A DNA stretch of 64,000 nt. Source: Olivibacter sp. SDN3. GTDB taxonomy: Bacteria; Bacteroidota; Bacteroidia; Sphingobacteriales; Sphingobacteriaceae. The DNA lies in the NCBI RefSeq assembly GCF_014334135.1, contig NZ_CP060497.1, positions 4,836,001 to 4,900,000 on the forward strand, in the 5' to 3' direction. Every line of letters begins with the position of its first letter. Within the stretch, counting starts at the first letter, position 1. A program made the translations under genes and the position numbers. Shown one piece after another: positions 18,767 to 26,843 of this stretch. Under the pieces are notes generated by a model. That model made no database searches, was not told the origin of the DNA, and saw only the letters and a list, made by a program, of their open reading frames with translations.

Positions 18767-18791
18767 GAAGGCGCCCTTTTTAGACGCCTTC
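18767..18791. terminator. Hairpin forming the IS right end
   Basis: GAAGGCG (18767-18773) pairs with CGCCTTC (18785-18791) around an 11-base loop. The second copy has the same hairpin followed by TTTTTT. Probably the transposase terminator; here it also lies between lon and gdh. Confidence 0.6.
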
Positions 18792-18829
18792 GTTTGGTTT
18801 ATATTATTTCTTAAATTAAATACTATATC

Positions 18830-20263
18830 TTACGGCCAAATACCCATGTTTTGGTAAGAAGTAGCTATTTTGTCGATAGATCCAACAAATGCTGCAGTAC
18901 GCAAAGTATCTATCTTGTTGTTGGCATTTTTAATCTTTCTGATTTCATGATAAGAACGTATCATTGTATCTTCCAGACCAGAGTTCACCAGTTCAAGTTC
19001 AGTAGCTCCTTTAACGATAACACTACGTTGATCAGTTGTTAACGTTACACCAGTTACAGCTTCTACCATATTAACAATATTTAGATTAGCTGTTTCTTCA
19101 TAACGTTTATCCATTCGTCCGAAAGCAACATGCGACAGATTTTTCAACCATTCAAAATAAGAAACGGTTACCCCTCCTGCATTGCAGTACATATCAGGGA
19201 TAATAATTCCTCCATTTTTAGTGAAAATTTCTTCTGCTCCAGGCGTAGTAGGTCCATTTGCACCTTCAGCAATAATTTTCGCTTTGATTCTTTCAATATT
19301 TTCTTCTGTAATCTGATTCTCCAACGCAGCCGGAACTAAAATATCACAATCTTGTTCCAAGCCTTCCGCCGGATTCACAAATTCCTTCTTTGCTTTCTTA
19401 TACCCCAATACACTGCCGGTATTTCTTCTATGCTCCAAAATGGCATCTACATCCAGCCCATCTTCATTATACAATGCTCCGTCGTACTCGCAAACGCCAA
19501 CAACAGTTGCCCCGTACTCCTGTAGGACCTTCACCGTATTATATCCTACATTGCCAAGTCCCTGAACAATAACTCTTTTATCTGACAAGCCAGCAGTTAA
19601 TCCCAAAGCTTTCATATCTTCAGCCACATCAACACATTCCCTAATAGCAATGGCCACCCCTCTACCTGTTGCCGCTTTACGTCCATCAATACCACTTAAA
19701 GACAAAGGTTTACCGGTCACACTGCCCAGTGCATCAAGTTGACCGGGATTCATCGTAAGATACGTATCCGCGATCCAGCTCATTTCCCGTTCTCCCGTTC
19801 CATAATCAGGCGCTGGGACATCTATTGCAGGACCAATAAAATTTTTCTTCACCAACTCTACGGTATACCGTCGGGTAATTGTTTCCAATTCAGGGACCGA
19901 ATAGTCTCTCGGGTTAATACATATTCCGCCTTTAGCTCCACCAAACGGCACGTTAACAATAGCACATTTATAGGTCATAAGTGCCGCCAACGCCATTACT
20001 TCATCTTCATTTACCATATCACTGTACCGAATCCCCCCTTTCGTAGGAGATTTATGGTGAGAGTGCTCAACGCGCCAGGCGTCTATAACTTCCAACTTAC
20101 CGTTCGCTCTACGAATCGGGAAACGAAACCGATAAACACTGTTACAAGCCTTAATCTGATCCAACAACCCGCTGTCATGATTTGTAAACTGCGCAGCATG
20201 ATCAAAGAATTGGCAAACATCATTAAAGAAACTGAACTCTCCCTGTGACTTATTTGTAGCCAT
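18830..20263 (-). CDS. gdh: Glu/Leu/Phe/Val-type dehydrogenase, probable glutamate dehydrogenase
   Basis: Interconverts glutamate and 2-oxoglutarate plus ammonia using NAD(P). The 477 residues contain an N-terminal substrate domain with KGGIRYSD and the catalytic-Lys motif VPFGGAKGGI (about 119-128), followed by DVPAPDYGTGEREMSWI. A Rossmann domain (VIVQGLGNVGYNT, about 227-239) follows, and AEGANGPTTPGA is near 330. Cofactor preference cannot be set from sequence by eye. The start ATG at 20263 is 60 bases after the CcmD-type gene on the same strand, so the gene may be read from the ccm promoter. Confidence 0.93.
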   Translation of the reverse strand: MATNKSQGEFSFFNDVCQFFDHAAQFTNHDSGLLDQIKACNSVYRFRFPIRRANGKLEVIDAWRVEHSHHKSPTKGGIRYSDMVNEDEVMALAALMTYKCAIVNVPFGGAKGGICINPRDYSVPELETITRRYTVELVKKNFIGPAIDVPAPDYGTGEREMSWIADTYLTMNPGQLDALGSVTGKPLSLSGIDGRKAATGRGVAIAIRECVDVAEDMKALGLTAGLSDKRVIVQGLGNVGYNTVKVLQEYGATVVGVCEYDGALYNEDGLDVDAILEHRRNTGSVLGYKKAKKEFVNPAEGLEQDCDILVPAALENQITEENIERIKAKIIAEGANGPTTPGAEEIFTKNGGIIIPDMYCNAGGVTVSYFEWLKNLSHVAFGRMDKRYEETANLNIVNMVEAVTGVTLTTDQRSVIVKGATELELVNSGLEDTMIRSYHEIRKIKNANNKIDTLRTAAFVGSIDKIATSYQNMGIWP

Positions 20264-20322
20264 AATGTAATTAATTAGATAATTGGTTTACTAGTTGCAC
20301 AATCCATTATGCTGTGCTTGAC

Positions 20323-20544
20323 CTACTTATTTTTTTCTTTGTTTTCTAATCGGCTTATTTTACGATCTAGAACAAAAAGATACGCAATGAATCCCAAAAA
20401 AATCACACACACTACCGATACCACTACGTAAATCTTGCCTGAGCTCCGTAGACCATCAGCCATTTCAACACCATTTGATGGTTGTGCAAAACTATAAAAA
20501 AAGGATGTCAACCCTAGCAAAAACAAAAGAATTAGCTTCTTCAT
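20323..20544 (-). CDS. CcmD-family small membrane protein
   Basis: A 73-residue protein starting at MKKLILLFLLGLTSFF (ATG at 20544, preferred over the ATG at 20556 because the signal peptide begins there). A signal-like N-terminus ends at FAQ, followed by a single membrane helix (IYVVVSVVCVIFLGFIAYLF) and a short charged tail DRKISRLENK. The helix followed by RKISRLE is the pattern of CcmD, which assists haem export in cytochrome c maturation. It directly follows ccmC on the same strand, which supports this. It is short, so the call rests mostly on context. Confidence 0.75.
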   Translation of the reverse strand: MKKLILLFLLGLTSFFYSFAQPSNGVEMADGLRSSGKIYVVVSVVCVIFLGFIAYLFVLDRKISRLENKEKNK

Positions 20545-20691
20545 ACCTTTTATCACAAATAATTATTTTATTTTAAATAAATATCTCAAAACCATACATT
20601 TCATCTACCTTTTAACGTTTTTTAACGAAGTACATAAAACCACCAAAAAAGCAGCTTTCTCAATTTTACTTCTTTTTGATCAACGTTCATC

Positions 20692-21360
20692 TTAGAAATC
20701 CAACCGCTGATGTTTTCTCTCTAAAATTCTGTATCGGTAACGTAAGGTCATAATCCAGACAGCAATCAACATCCAACCGATAACTGCAGGATAGAAAACC
20801 ATCCGCATACGCCCATCCATATCTAAACTTCCAAATGCTGGATTTCCACCGTTACCAGGATGCAGAGAATCCGTCAAGCGCGGTAAGATGAACAGCAATA
20901 CGACCATTACCGGAAAAGCAAAAACATTATATATTGCTGATATTTTAGCTCTTTTTTGCTCCTCATCTAAAGCGTTTCGTAAAACCAGGTAAGCCAAATA
21001 CATTAAACTAGCTATGGCCGAACCATTTAGCTTTGGATCGTTCGGCCAAGGCTCACCCCAGGTAACATTAGCCCAAAGCATACCGGTAACCAGACCAAAA
21101 ACACAGAAGATTATGCCAACATTTACACATTCAACAGCCACCACATCTTGTTTTATATCTCCTGAAGAAAGGTATTTTATGCTATAAATTACGGACACGA
21201 GATATAATAGAATCATGGAAAACCACATGGGGATGTGAAAATAGGTATTTCGGATCGTCTCGTGAAGAATAGGAAGTTTGGGTACAGGACCTAAAAAACC
21301 CATAATGACAGAATATAGAATAATAACAGCTCCCAATATTTTCCACCAATAAGCCTTCAT
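20692..21360 (-). CDS. ccmC: Cytochrome c biogenesis protein CcmC/CcsA type
   Basis: Integral membrane haem-handling protein of 222 residues with about six membrane helices. It has the tryptophan-rich haem loop TWGEPWPNDPK (about residues 104-114) and candidate haem-ligand histidines in TYFHIPMW (about 42) and DSLHPGNGG (about 167). It delivers haem at the periplasmic face during c-type cytochrome maturation. The gene starts 29 bases after ccmB and precedes the CcmD-like gene. ccmA, ccmE and ccmF are not in the window. Confidence 0.9.
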   Translation of the reverse strand: MKAYWWKILGAVIILYSVIMGFLGPVPKLPILHETIRNTYFHIPMWFSMILLYLVSVIYSIKYLSSGDIKQDVVAVECVNVGIIFCVFGLVTGMLWANVTWGEPWPNDPKLNGSAIASLMYLAYLVLRNALDEEQKRAKISAIYNVFAFPVMVVLLFILPRLTDSLHPGNGGNPAFGSLDMDGRMRMVFYPAVIGWMLIAVWIMTLRYRYRILERKHQRLDF

Positions 21361-21389
21361 TTTTTAAATTAGATATCTTTCAATGTTAA

Positions 21390-22049
21390 TCAATCGCGCC
21401 AAATGTAAGGAAATAACAATAAAGAAACAGTAACGACTATTAAGTTTATTGCTACCAACACCCCTATTTCATCATAACTTACACTAGAATCTAACCCATC
21501 CATAGCGTTCTTAGACAGCTTGATAAGTACGATCAATACTGGAATAATTACCGGAAAACTTAAGATAGCCATCAACGTACCATTATTACCCGCCTTCGCA
21601 CTGATACTGGAGACCATAGTAAAGACGGTAGCAAAACTCATACTTCCAAGTACCACAGCAAAAAAATATAGTGTTGGATCACCAAGCTCATTTTTGAAAA
21701 TTATGTTATATGCAAAAAATGCTACCGCAGAAAGCAGTAGCATTAATAATACATTATAGATAATTTTCGATAAAATTACGGCCTTAGGGCTAACTAAAGT
21801 ATAATAGTATAATTGTCGCCCCCTATTCTCTTGCACAAAACTTTTTGAGATCGCATTAATAGAAGCAAACAGCATAATAATCCAAAAAAGCGCATTCCAT
21901 ATGACGGGATGCACCGATTTAAATGCCTGATAACAAACAAATACTGTCGACACCACATAAAGAAGAATACCGTTAAGGGCGTATTTTGATCGCCACTCCA
22001 GTGTTATTTCTTTACGTATTAACAGCGTAACTTGCTTGAATAAATCCAT
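21390..22049 (-). CDS. ccmB: Haem exporter protein B
   Basis: Membrane subunit of the CcmABC system, 219 residues with about six hydrophobic helices. The N-terminal signature LLIRKEITLEWRSKYALNG and FVQENRGRQLYYY are characteristic. There is no adjacent CcmA ATPase gene. It heads the run ccmB-ccmC-ccmD-gdh. A TAnnTTTG box ends only 6 bases before the ATG, which would make the transcript nearly leaderless. Confidence 0.9.
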   Translation of the reverse strand: MDLFKQVTLLIRKEITLEWRSKYALNGILLYVVSTVFVCYQAFKSVHPVIWNALFWIIMLFASINAISKSFVQENRGRQLYYYTLVSPKAVILSKIIYNVLLMLLLSAVAFFAYNIIFKNELGDPTLYFFAVVLGSMSFATVFTMVSSISAKAGNNGTLMAILSFPVIIPVLIVLIKLSKNAMDGLDSSVSYDEIGVLVAINLIVVTVSLLLFPYIWRD

Positions 22050-22054
22050 TTGGG

Positions 22055-22062
22055 CAAAGATA
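22055..22062 (-). promoter_or_regulatory. Candidate -7 element for ccmB
   Basis: The minus strand reads TATCTTTG, an exact TAnnTTTG. It ends 6 bases from the ccmB ATG, so transcription would begin at or next to the start codon. A TTG lies 22 bases upstream, which is slightly wide. Confidence 0.4.
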
Positions 22063-22110
22063 CAACTAATGCGCCTTTCTGCCTCAAAAAATTATCTAAC
22101 CCAGGTATAA

Positions 22111-22515
22111 TTACACTTTATCAACTTTCTCTTTCGCTTCCTTAGCTAATGCTTCAGCATAGTCTAGCCCTTTTTTCGTCAGTTTTTTGGCTTCTCCTTT
22201 ATATTTGCTAGCCTTTTCAGCAGCCTCATGTCCCTTCTCTTCTGCCAAATTAATCACCTTATGGTATTCCTCCTTCGCTTTGTTAGCAAGTTTTGTAGCT
22301 CGTTGCAATCCTTCTTCTGCCTGAGCTTTTAAAGTCTTACTCAGATCATTTACTCCATCTACCGCTTTATTAAGCGTTTTCCGTCCCTCTTTCGTCCCGA
22401 ATAAGTAGTAGGCTGCTGCACCAAGAGCCAATCCTGTTAAAGCAAAAGCAACAAATTTTGTTGTTTTGCTACATTCTTTCTTTGCTTTCTTTTCTATTTT
22501 TGTGTTCATACTCAT
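22111..22515 (-). CDS. YtxH domain-containing protein
   Basis: A 134-residue protein with one membrane helix near residues 22-42 (FVAFALTGLALGAAAYYLFG). After it comes a long Lys/Glu/Ala-rich amphipathic helix, likely coiled coil, running to the end (for example AEEGLQRATKLANKAKEEY). The GTKEGRKTL segment after the helix is the YtxH/general stress signature. It is probably anchored in the inner membrane. It starts at 22515 or at the ATG two codons later. It follows the TIM-barrel gene by 38 bases on the same strand. Family members respond to general stress in other bacteria; the role here is unknown. Confidence 0.8.
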   Translation of the reverse strand: MSMNTKIEKKAKKECSKTTKFVAFALTGLALGAAAYYLFGTKEGRKTLNKAVDGVNDLSKTLKAQAEEGLQRATKLANKAKEEYHKVINLAEEKGHEAAEKASKYKGEAKKLTKKGLDYAEALAKEAKEKVDKV

Positions 22516-22553
22516 TATAACAGTGATGGGAAAAAAAAGTTTTTGGGCTGTTC

Positions 22554-23687
22554 TTATAGGTCATCCATTTTTTTTACCGGAATATCCGCTACCGCTGGAT
22601 ACTGAAGATCATTTTGATTATTATACGCGTACCCATTGGTACCCAAGTTCCATAACATCGGGCTCAAAAAGTGGATCGCAGCCTCATATCCCTGCACCGT
22701 AGCCACCATATTCCCTGTATCTTTTGAGTTTTTTGCTTCATTCTCAATTTCAAAGGGTCCAGCAAAGCCCTTATTCCTTAATGTATCTACGAAAGCTCGC
22801 CAATCCATATGATCTGTTCCACCAAAACCCGGTAACATTGCCTCATAATGATGGCGATCCCAATCATTTTTAGGTTGTTCCACCTCAGCATGTACAGCCA
22901 ATGATGATTCAACCCGCTGCATGGGGTACATTCCACCCCATTCAATCCGCGCTTTATTTTTGAGTTTTCTGGTAGTCTTAACGTGAATTCGATGAATGCG
23001 AGAAATATCACTTGCTTTAATCACCTCCACCGGGTCAGTATGTTGCCATATATCGTGTGAAGGATCGTATATCTCCCCGTGAGCCCGACTTGGGATCATG
23101 GCATACATCAACTTACGAGCCGCTAAAACTCCAGGCAAATTATTGTAAGTAGATGTATAACTCGCTGAGCGCCACCCCTCCATTGGGCAGTTTTCATATA
23201 ACACCGTTACACCCAAGCTTTCCGCATAGCGTATTATTGGCTCAAACACCCTTTTAAAGGCATCCAAGTTTTTTTGGAAACCTCCTTCCTCAGCACCAAG
23301 TTCGTGATTGTAACCAACAAAGGTCCCCACTTTCACATTATTTTCATCTCCACCAAGTAGATAAGCAATACGTATGAGTTTCAACAGGTGGTTTTGATTT
23401 TTTATACGTTGACCCTCATCTCCGCCAATCATATTTTCAAATGCTCCCAGCGAGAGTTGCAATTCTGCTTTATTAAATTGTTCTATTAATCTTTTAGCAT
23501 CGTCCAGCCCAAAATTATCGTATTCCAAATGAGTAGCGGTGTGGTCCTGCCGCGTGCCGTCCTTCCGGAATACACAAAGATCTATTCCTTGCACACCTAT
23601 ATTTTCCGCCTGTTCAACTAGTTCATTCAAGCTCAATTTATCAAAAGCAGAGCTCATTAACCAAATCGGATTATTCAGATTATTCAT
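22554..23687 (-). CDS. Xylose isomerase-like TIM-barrel protein (sugar phosphate isomerase/epimerase)
   Basis: A 377-residue cytoplasmic protein (no signal peptide) of the AP endonuclease 2/sugar isomerase superfamily. Candidate metal ligands are Glu in VLYENCPMEG, Asp in IYDPSHDIW, His in IHVKTTR and Glu in FEIENEAKNS, in the order expected for the family. Such proteins accompany Gfo/Idh oxidoreductases in many Bacteroidota sugar pathways. Here the nearest Gfo/Idh gene is 23 kb away, so a partnership is only inferred. A TAAATTTG box on this strand at 23747-23740 may be its -7 element. Confidence 0.85.
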   Translation of the reverse strand: MNNLNNPIWLMSSAFDKLSLNELVEQAENIGVQGIDLCVFRKDGTRQDHTATHLEYDNFGLDDAKRLIEQFNKAELQLSLGAFENMIGGDEGQRIKNQNHLLKLIRIAYLLGGDENNVKVGTFVGYNHELGAEEGGFQKNLDAFKRVFEPIIRYAESLGVTVLYENCPMEGWRSASYTSTYNNLPGVLAARKLMYAMIPSRAHGEIYDPSHDIWQHTDPVEVIKASDISRIHRIHVKTTRKLKNKARIEWGGMYPMQRVESSLAVHAEVEQPKNDWDRHHYEAMLPGFGGTDHMDWRAFVDTLRNKGFAGPFEIENEAKNSKDTGNMVATVQGYEAAIHFLSPMLWNLGTNGYAYNNQNDLQYPAVADIPVKKMDDL

Positions 23688-23766
23688 TTTTTTGTAAGTA
23701 AGACGTTATATTTTAATCAATTATGATCAGCTGTGTAGTCAAATTTATTATTATCGTTCTCTTTGG

Positions 23767-24573
23767 TTATCCATTTATCCAAAAAACTTGATACCTGTTT
23801 TCAAGATCGCCTAAATCAATTTTCTCTTTAAAGATACCATATACTGTGGATCCTGACCCACTCATTGCTGCATACAGTGCACCCTTTTCATATAGTGATG
23901 ATTTAATTCCCCTGATTTCCGGGTAGCGATTAAATATACCTGGCTCAAAATCATTAAATATGTGCGTTTTCCATTGATCTACGGGACGTTTGATATCTTC
24001 TATGAGATTTTTCCCTTTGCCAGTTGTCTTAACACTTCCATAAGCTTCGCCAGTAGAAATATGAATGTTAGGCGTTATAAGTACGAGGTGGTAGATCGAC
24101 AGATTTATGTCAACATCAGAAAAAATGTCGCCGATACCTGTTGCATATACTGGCGTATTTTTAATAAAAAAACAGCAATCGGCTCCGAGTCCACGTGCAT
24201 AATTTTCCATTGTCTCTTCAGAGAGGTTCAACTCAAAATACTGCGCCAATAACTTTAGGAGAAAGGCGGCATCGGCAGAGCCGCCGCCTAAACCCGCACC
24301 TATAGGAATATTCTTGTGTAAATAAATATGGACAGGAGTTAGATTAAAGTCTTTCGCCAGTGCTTTATAAGCCCTGATGCACAGGTTATCTTGATTATTA
24401 TTCGGGATATCCAAACCAGACACCTCCAATTTCAACTCATTGCCAGGCACGATCTCCAGCACATCGTGCATCTTTACCGGGTAGAATATCGTTTCCAAGT
24501 TATGATAACCATCAGATCTCCGGTTGAGCACTTGCAGTCCAATATTAATTTTAGCATTGGCAAAAATAATCAT
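23767..24573 (-). CDS. ispE: 4-diphosphocytidyl-2-C-methyl-D-erythritol kinase
   Basis: GHMP-family kinase of the non-mevalonate isoprenoid pathway, phosphorylating CDP-methylerythritol. It has 268 residues. The N-terminal FANAKINIGLQVLNRRSDGYHNL (residues 4-26, given as FANAKINIGL and RRSDGYHNL) is typical. The ATP loop is PIGAGLGGGSADAAF (about residues 90-104), and the C-terminal AAMSGSGSTVYG is also present. It is cytoplasmic, with a good promoter match directly upstream. Confidence 0.95.
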   Translation of the reverse strand: MIIFANAKINIGLQVLNRRSDGYHNLETIFYPVKMHDVLEIVPGNELKLEVSGLDIPNNNQDNLCIRAYKALAKDFNLTPVHIYLHKNIPIGAGLGGGSADAAFLLKLLAQYFELNLSEETMENYARGLGADCCFFIKNTPVYATGIGDIFSDVDINLSIYHLVLITPNIHISTGEAYGSVKTTGKGKNLIEDIKRPVDQWKTHIFNDFEPGIFNRYPEIRGIKSSLYEKGALYAAMSGSGSTVYGIFKEKIDLGDLENRYQVFWING

Positions 24574-24605
24574 GCCACAGAATTAGCAATAAAAAAGATG
24601 GAAAG

Positions 24606-24634
24606 CAAATTTAGCTCATGATTATTACGGACAA
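24606..24634 (-). promoter_or_regulatory. Promoter of ispE
   Basis: On the minus strand TTG (24634-24632), an 18-base spacer and TAAATTTG (24613-24606) fit the Bacteroidota -33/-7 pattern. The -7 box lies 32 bases before the ispE ATG. Confidence 0.65.
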
Positions 24635-24688
24635 TGAACGGTATCCCATCTTTGATCGTTCTTTTAATAGCTCACTTATCTGTAGTAT

Positions 24689-25169
24689 TTACCGCTCTCG
24701 TTTAATGGTGATATACCCTTTAAATGTTTCCCATTTACCACTTTCCATTCTGATACATAAGGCATCATAGTAGGTTCTTTCGTTAAGGTTCCGCCCATCC
24801 CAATTATTCTGATACTTTTTTATGTGGAACAATTCAGCACCCCAACGATTAAATATATACAGTTCGTTATCTTCAAATAACTCTAGTCCAGATCTCTCGA
24901 AAAAATCATTTATTCCATCACCATTGGCGGAGAAGATATTAGCTATCTTTAAAGCAATAACATCTGTGACAGCGCTAGCTGAGTTATTTGACAGGTCCGG
25001 ATCGGCCTGCGACGCTTCTGCTTCAGCATAATTTTCGATTGACCCTTATTCTCTTGCCGTTGTCCCGATACGCAATTCCTCGTGACAAAAGACGGTAAAA
25101 GACGGATAGGTTGCTTTGCTCAGTTTGTGCAGGATTTGTAGCTTTATAAAATGGTGTCATCCCGAACAT
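24689..25169 (-). pseudogene. Remnant of a T9SS type B sorting-domain (gliding motility-associated C-terminal) protein
   Basis: The minus strand from 25045 to 24689 is open and encodes a typical type B C-terminal sorting domain: ANIFSANGDGINDFF, then LYIFNRWGAELF, YQNNWDGRN, TYYDALCI and the ending GYITIKRER before the stop. This domain normally ends very large secreted proteins. Here the frame has no start: a TAA precedes it at 25048-25046. An ATG frame at 25169-25023 (48 codons, starting MFGMTPFYKATNP) overlaps it and would join after a single-base shift near 25040. No signal peptide is seen. It is best read as the decayed 3' end of a larger gene. A small frameshifted gene is the alternative. 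Confidence 0.7.
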
Positions 25170-25277
25170 ATACGCATTCGTCTTGTTTTTAATGAGAAAC
25201 GAATAACAACAATGGTTGATCTATCCATAAACAAAAAAATCCCTATCTTTACTTCCTTAACAATTCATTAAAAAGCT

Positions 25278-26099
25278 ATGCAGCAATACCTTGATTTGAT
25301 GCGTCACGTATACGAGAATGGCATTGATAAACACGATCGAACAGGAACCGGAACCCGTAGTGTTTTTGGTTACCAGATGCGATTTAACCTCCAGGAAGGT
25401 TTTCCGATGGTGACCACTAAAAAGCTGCACTTACGCTCTATTATTCACGAACTTATTTGGTTTCTCAAAGGCGACACTAATATTGCTTATCTGAGGGAGA
25501 ATAAGGTAAGTATATGGGACGAATGGGCTGATGAAAAGGGAAATTTGGGTCCGGTTTACGGTTCGCAGTGGCGTTCTTGGCCTACTCCAGAAGGCAAACA
25601 CATCGATCAGATAGCTCAGGTTATCCACCAATTGAAGAACAATCCTGACTCCCGTCGAATCATCGTATCGGCTTGGAATGTGGCAGAAATTGAGCATATG
25701 GCTCTTCCACCCTGCCACGCTTTTTTTCAGTTTTACGTTGCGCCGCCTAACCCCAATAAGGGGCAAGTAAAACCACAACTCTCTTGTCAGCTTTATCAGC
25801 GTAGCGCCGATATATTTCTTGGTGTACCCTTCAATATCGCCTCTTACGCATTGCTAACTATGATGGTAGCTCAGGTTTGTGATATGGAAGCGGCAGATTT
25901 TATCCACACTTTGGGTGACGCTCATTTGTACAGTAACCACTTGGAACAAACCGAGCTACAGCTCAACCGTACGCCAAAAACGTTACCTTCATTGAGGATC
26001 AATCCAGAAATAAAAAGTATATTTGACTTTAAGTTTGAAGATTTTACATTAGAAGATTACGACCCTCACCCCCACATCAAGGCGGCAGTGGCGGTCTAA
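25278..26099 (+). CDS. thyA: Thymidylate synthase
   Basis: Methylates dUMP to dTMP using methylenetetrahydrofolate. It has 273 residues, close to the E. coli length. The folate/dUMP loop [12 protein letters not shown] is at residues 19-30. The active-site Cys is C146 in [13 protein letters not shown], followed by [20 protein letters not shown]. It sits 11 bases before folA, which regenerates its cofactor, so the pair is an operon. A near-consensus TATCTTTA at 25244-25251 may be part of its promoter. Confidence 0.97.
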   Translation: MQQYLDLMRHVYENGIDKHDRTGTGTRSVFGYQMRFNLQEGFPMVTTKKLHLRSIIHELIWFLKGDTNIAYLRENKVSIWDEWADEKGNLGPVYGSQWRSWPTPEGKHIDQIAQVIHQLKNNPDSRRIIVSAWNVAEIEHMALPPCHAFFQFYVAPPNPNKGQVKPQLSCQLYQRSADIFLGVPFNIASYALLTMMVAQVCDMEAADFIHTLGDAHLYSNHLEQTELQLNRTPKTLPSLRINPEIKSIFDFKFEDFTLEDYDPHPHIKAAVAV

Positions 26100-26110
26100 C
26101 CATTTAAACC

Positions 26111-26608
26111 ATGATTATATCTATTATTGTTGCGGCAGCGAGAAATAATGCAATAGGCAAAAACAATCAGCTACTATGGCATATGCCGGCGGATTTAAAG
26201 TTTTTCCGCAAAACCACCTCCGGCCATACGGTTGTTATGGGTCGAAAAACATTCGAATCTGTAGGCCAAGCGCTACCAAAACGACGTAATATAGTAATTA
26301 CCCGGCAAGAGAACTACCAGGCAGAAAATATTGAAATTGCAGGCTCTCTGGAAGAAGCATTGGAATTATGTGAAGAAGATGACGAAGTATTTATTGTGGG
26401 CGGCGCACAGATCTATGAAAAAGCACTTGCCACTGCAGATAAAATTTATTTAACAAGAATCAATCAGGAATTTGATAATGCAGACACCTATTTTCCTGAA
26501 ATAGATGATGAAGAGTGGCTGTTGGAAAATGTGGAGCATCACGAAAGTGATGATAAAAACCCCTTCGATTATAGCTTTTTTGAGTACTCTAAAGTAAAAA
26601 ATGCGTGA
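26111..26608 (+). CDS. folA: Dihydrofolate reductase
   Basis: NADPH-dependent reduction of dihydrofolate to tetrahydrofolate, 165 residues. It has the N-terminal strand IISIIVAAARNNAIGKNN, LLWHMPADLKFFRKTT (substrate-binding acidic residue near 28), the NADPH motif GRKTFESVG and EVFIVGGAQIYE. It directly follows thyA, whose reaction produces dihydrofolate. The C-terminus is typical. It is cytoplasmic. Confidence 0.96.
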   Translation: MIISIIVAAARNNAIGKNNQLLWHMPADLKFFRKTTSGHTVVMGRKTFESVGQALPKRRNIVITRQENYQAENIEIAGSLEEALELCEEDDEVFIVGGAQIYEKALATADKIYLTRINQEFDNADTYFPEIDDEEWLLENVEHHESDDKNPFDYSFFEYSKVKNA

Positions 26609-26656
26609 TAGACTTCACCATCCTAACAAGCCGACATTTTTCTTACAATAAACCGC

Positions 26657-26684
26657 TTGTTTATTTAAAAATTTCATAGCTTTG
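26657..26684 (+). promoter_or_regulatory. Promoter of secDF
   Basis: TTG (26657-26659), a 17-base spacer and TAGCTTTG (26677-26684) match the Bacteroidota promoter form. The predicted leader to the ATG at 26844 is about 155 bases. Confidence 0.6.
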
Positions 26685-26843
26685 CCGTTCTTAAAGAAAC
26701 TTGGATGAATTGCCTTTTGACGTAAACAACAAAAATACTATACAAAAGGTGATTTATCGATCGCTCAATCTACCATTGAGAGATAAGTTTTGAAGATGAA
26801 AATGTATATAATAACTATTACATAAATACAACACTAAACAAAG

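Larger units (their letters stand above)
16982..18791 (+). mobile_element. IS1182-family insertion sequence, intact copy
   Basis: The borders come from comparison with the second copy at 29895: the two agree from GGAGCTGTC to GCCTTC and differ outside. This gives a 1810-bp element. Imperfect terminal inverted repeats are GGAGCTGTCTAAAAAGCCC on the left and GAAGGCGTCTAAAAAGGGC on the right (reverse complement), 14 of 19 matching. There is no target duplication. Instead the flanks are CCAAAC on the left and GTTTGG on the right, two halves of a palindrome. It carries one transposase gene and lies between convergent lon and gdh. The transposase region looks more GC-rich than its neighbours. Confidence 0.9.
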
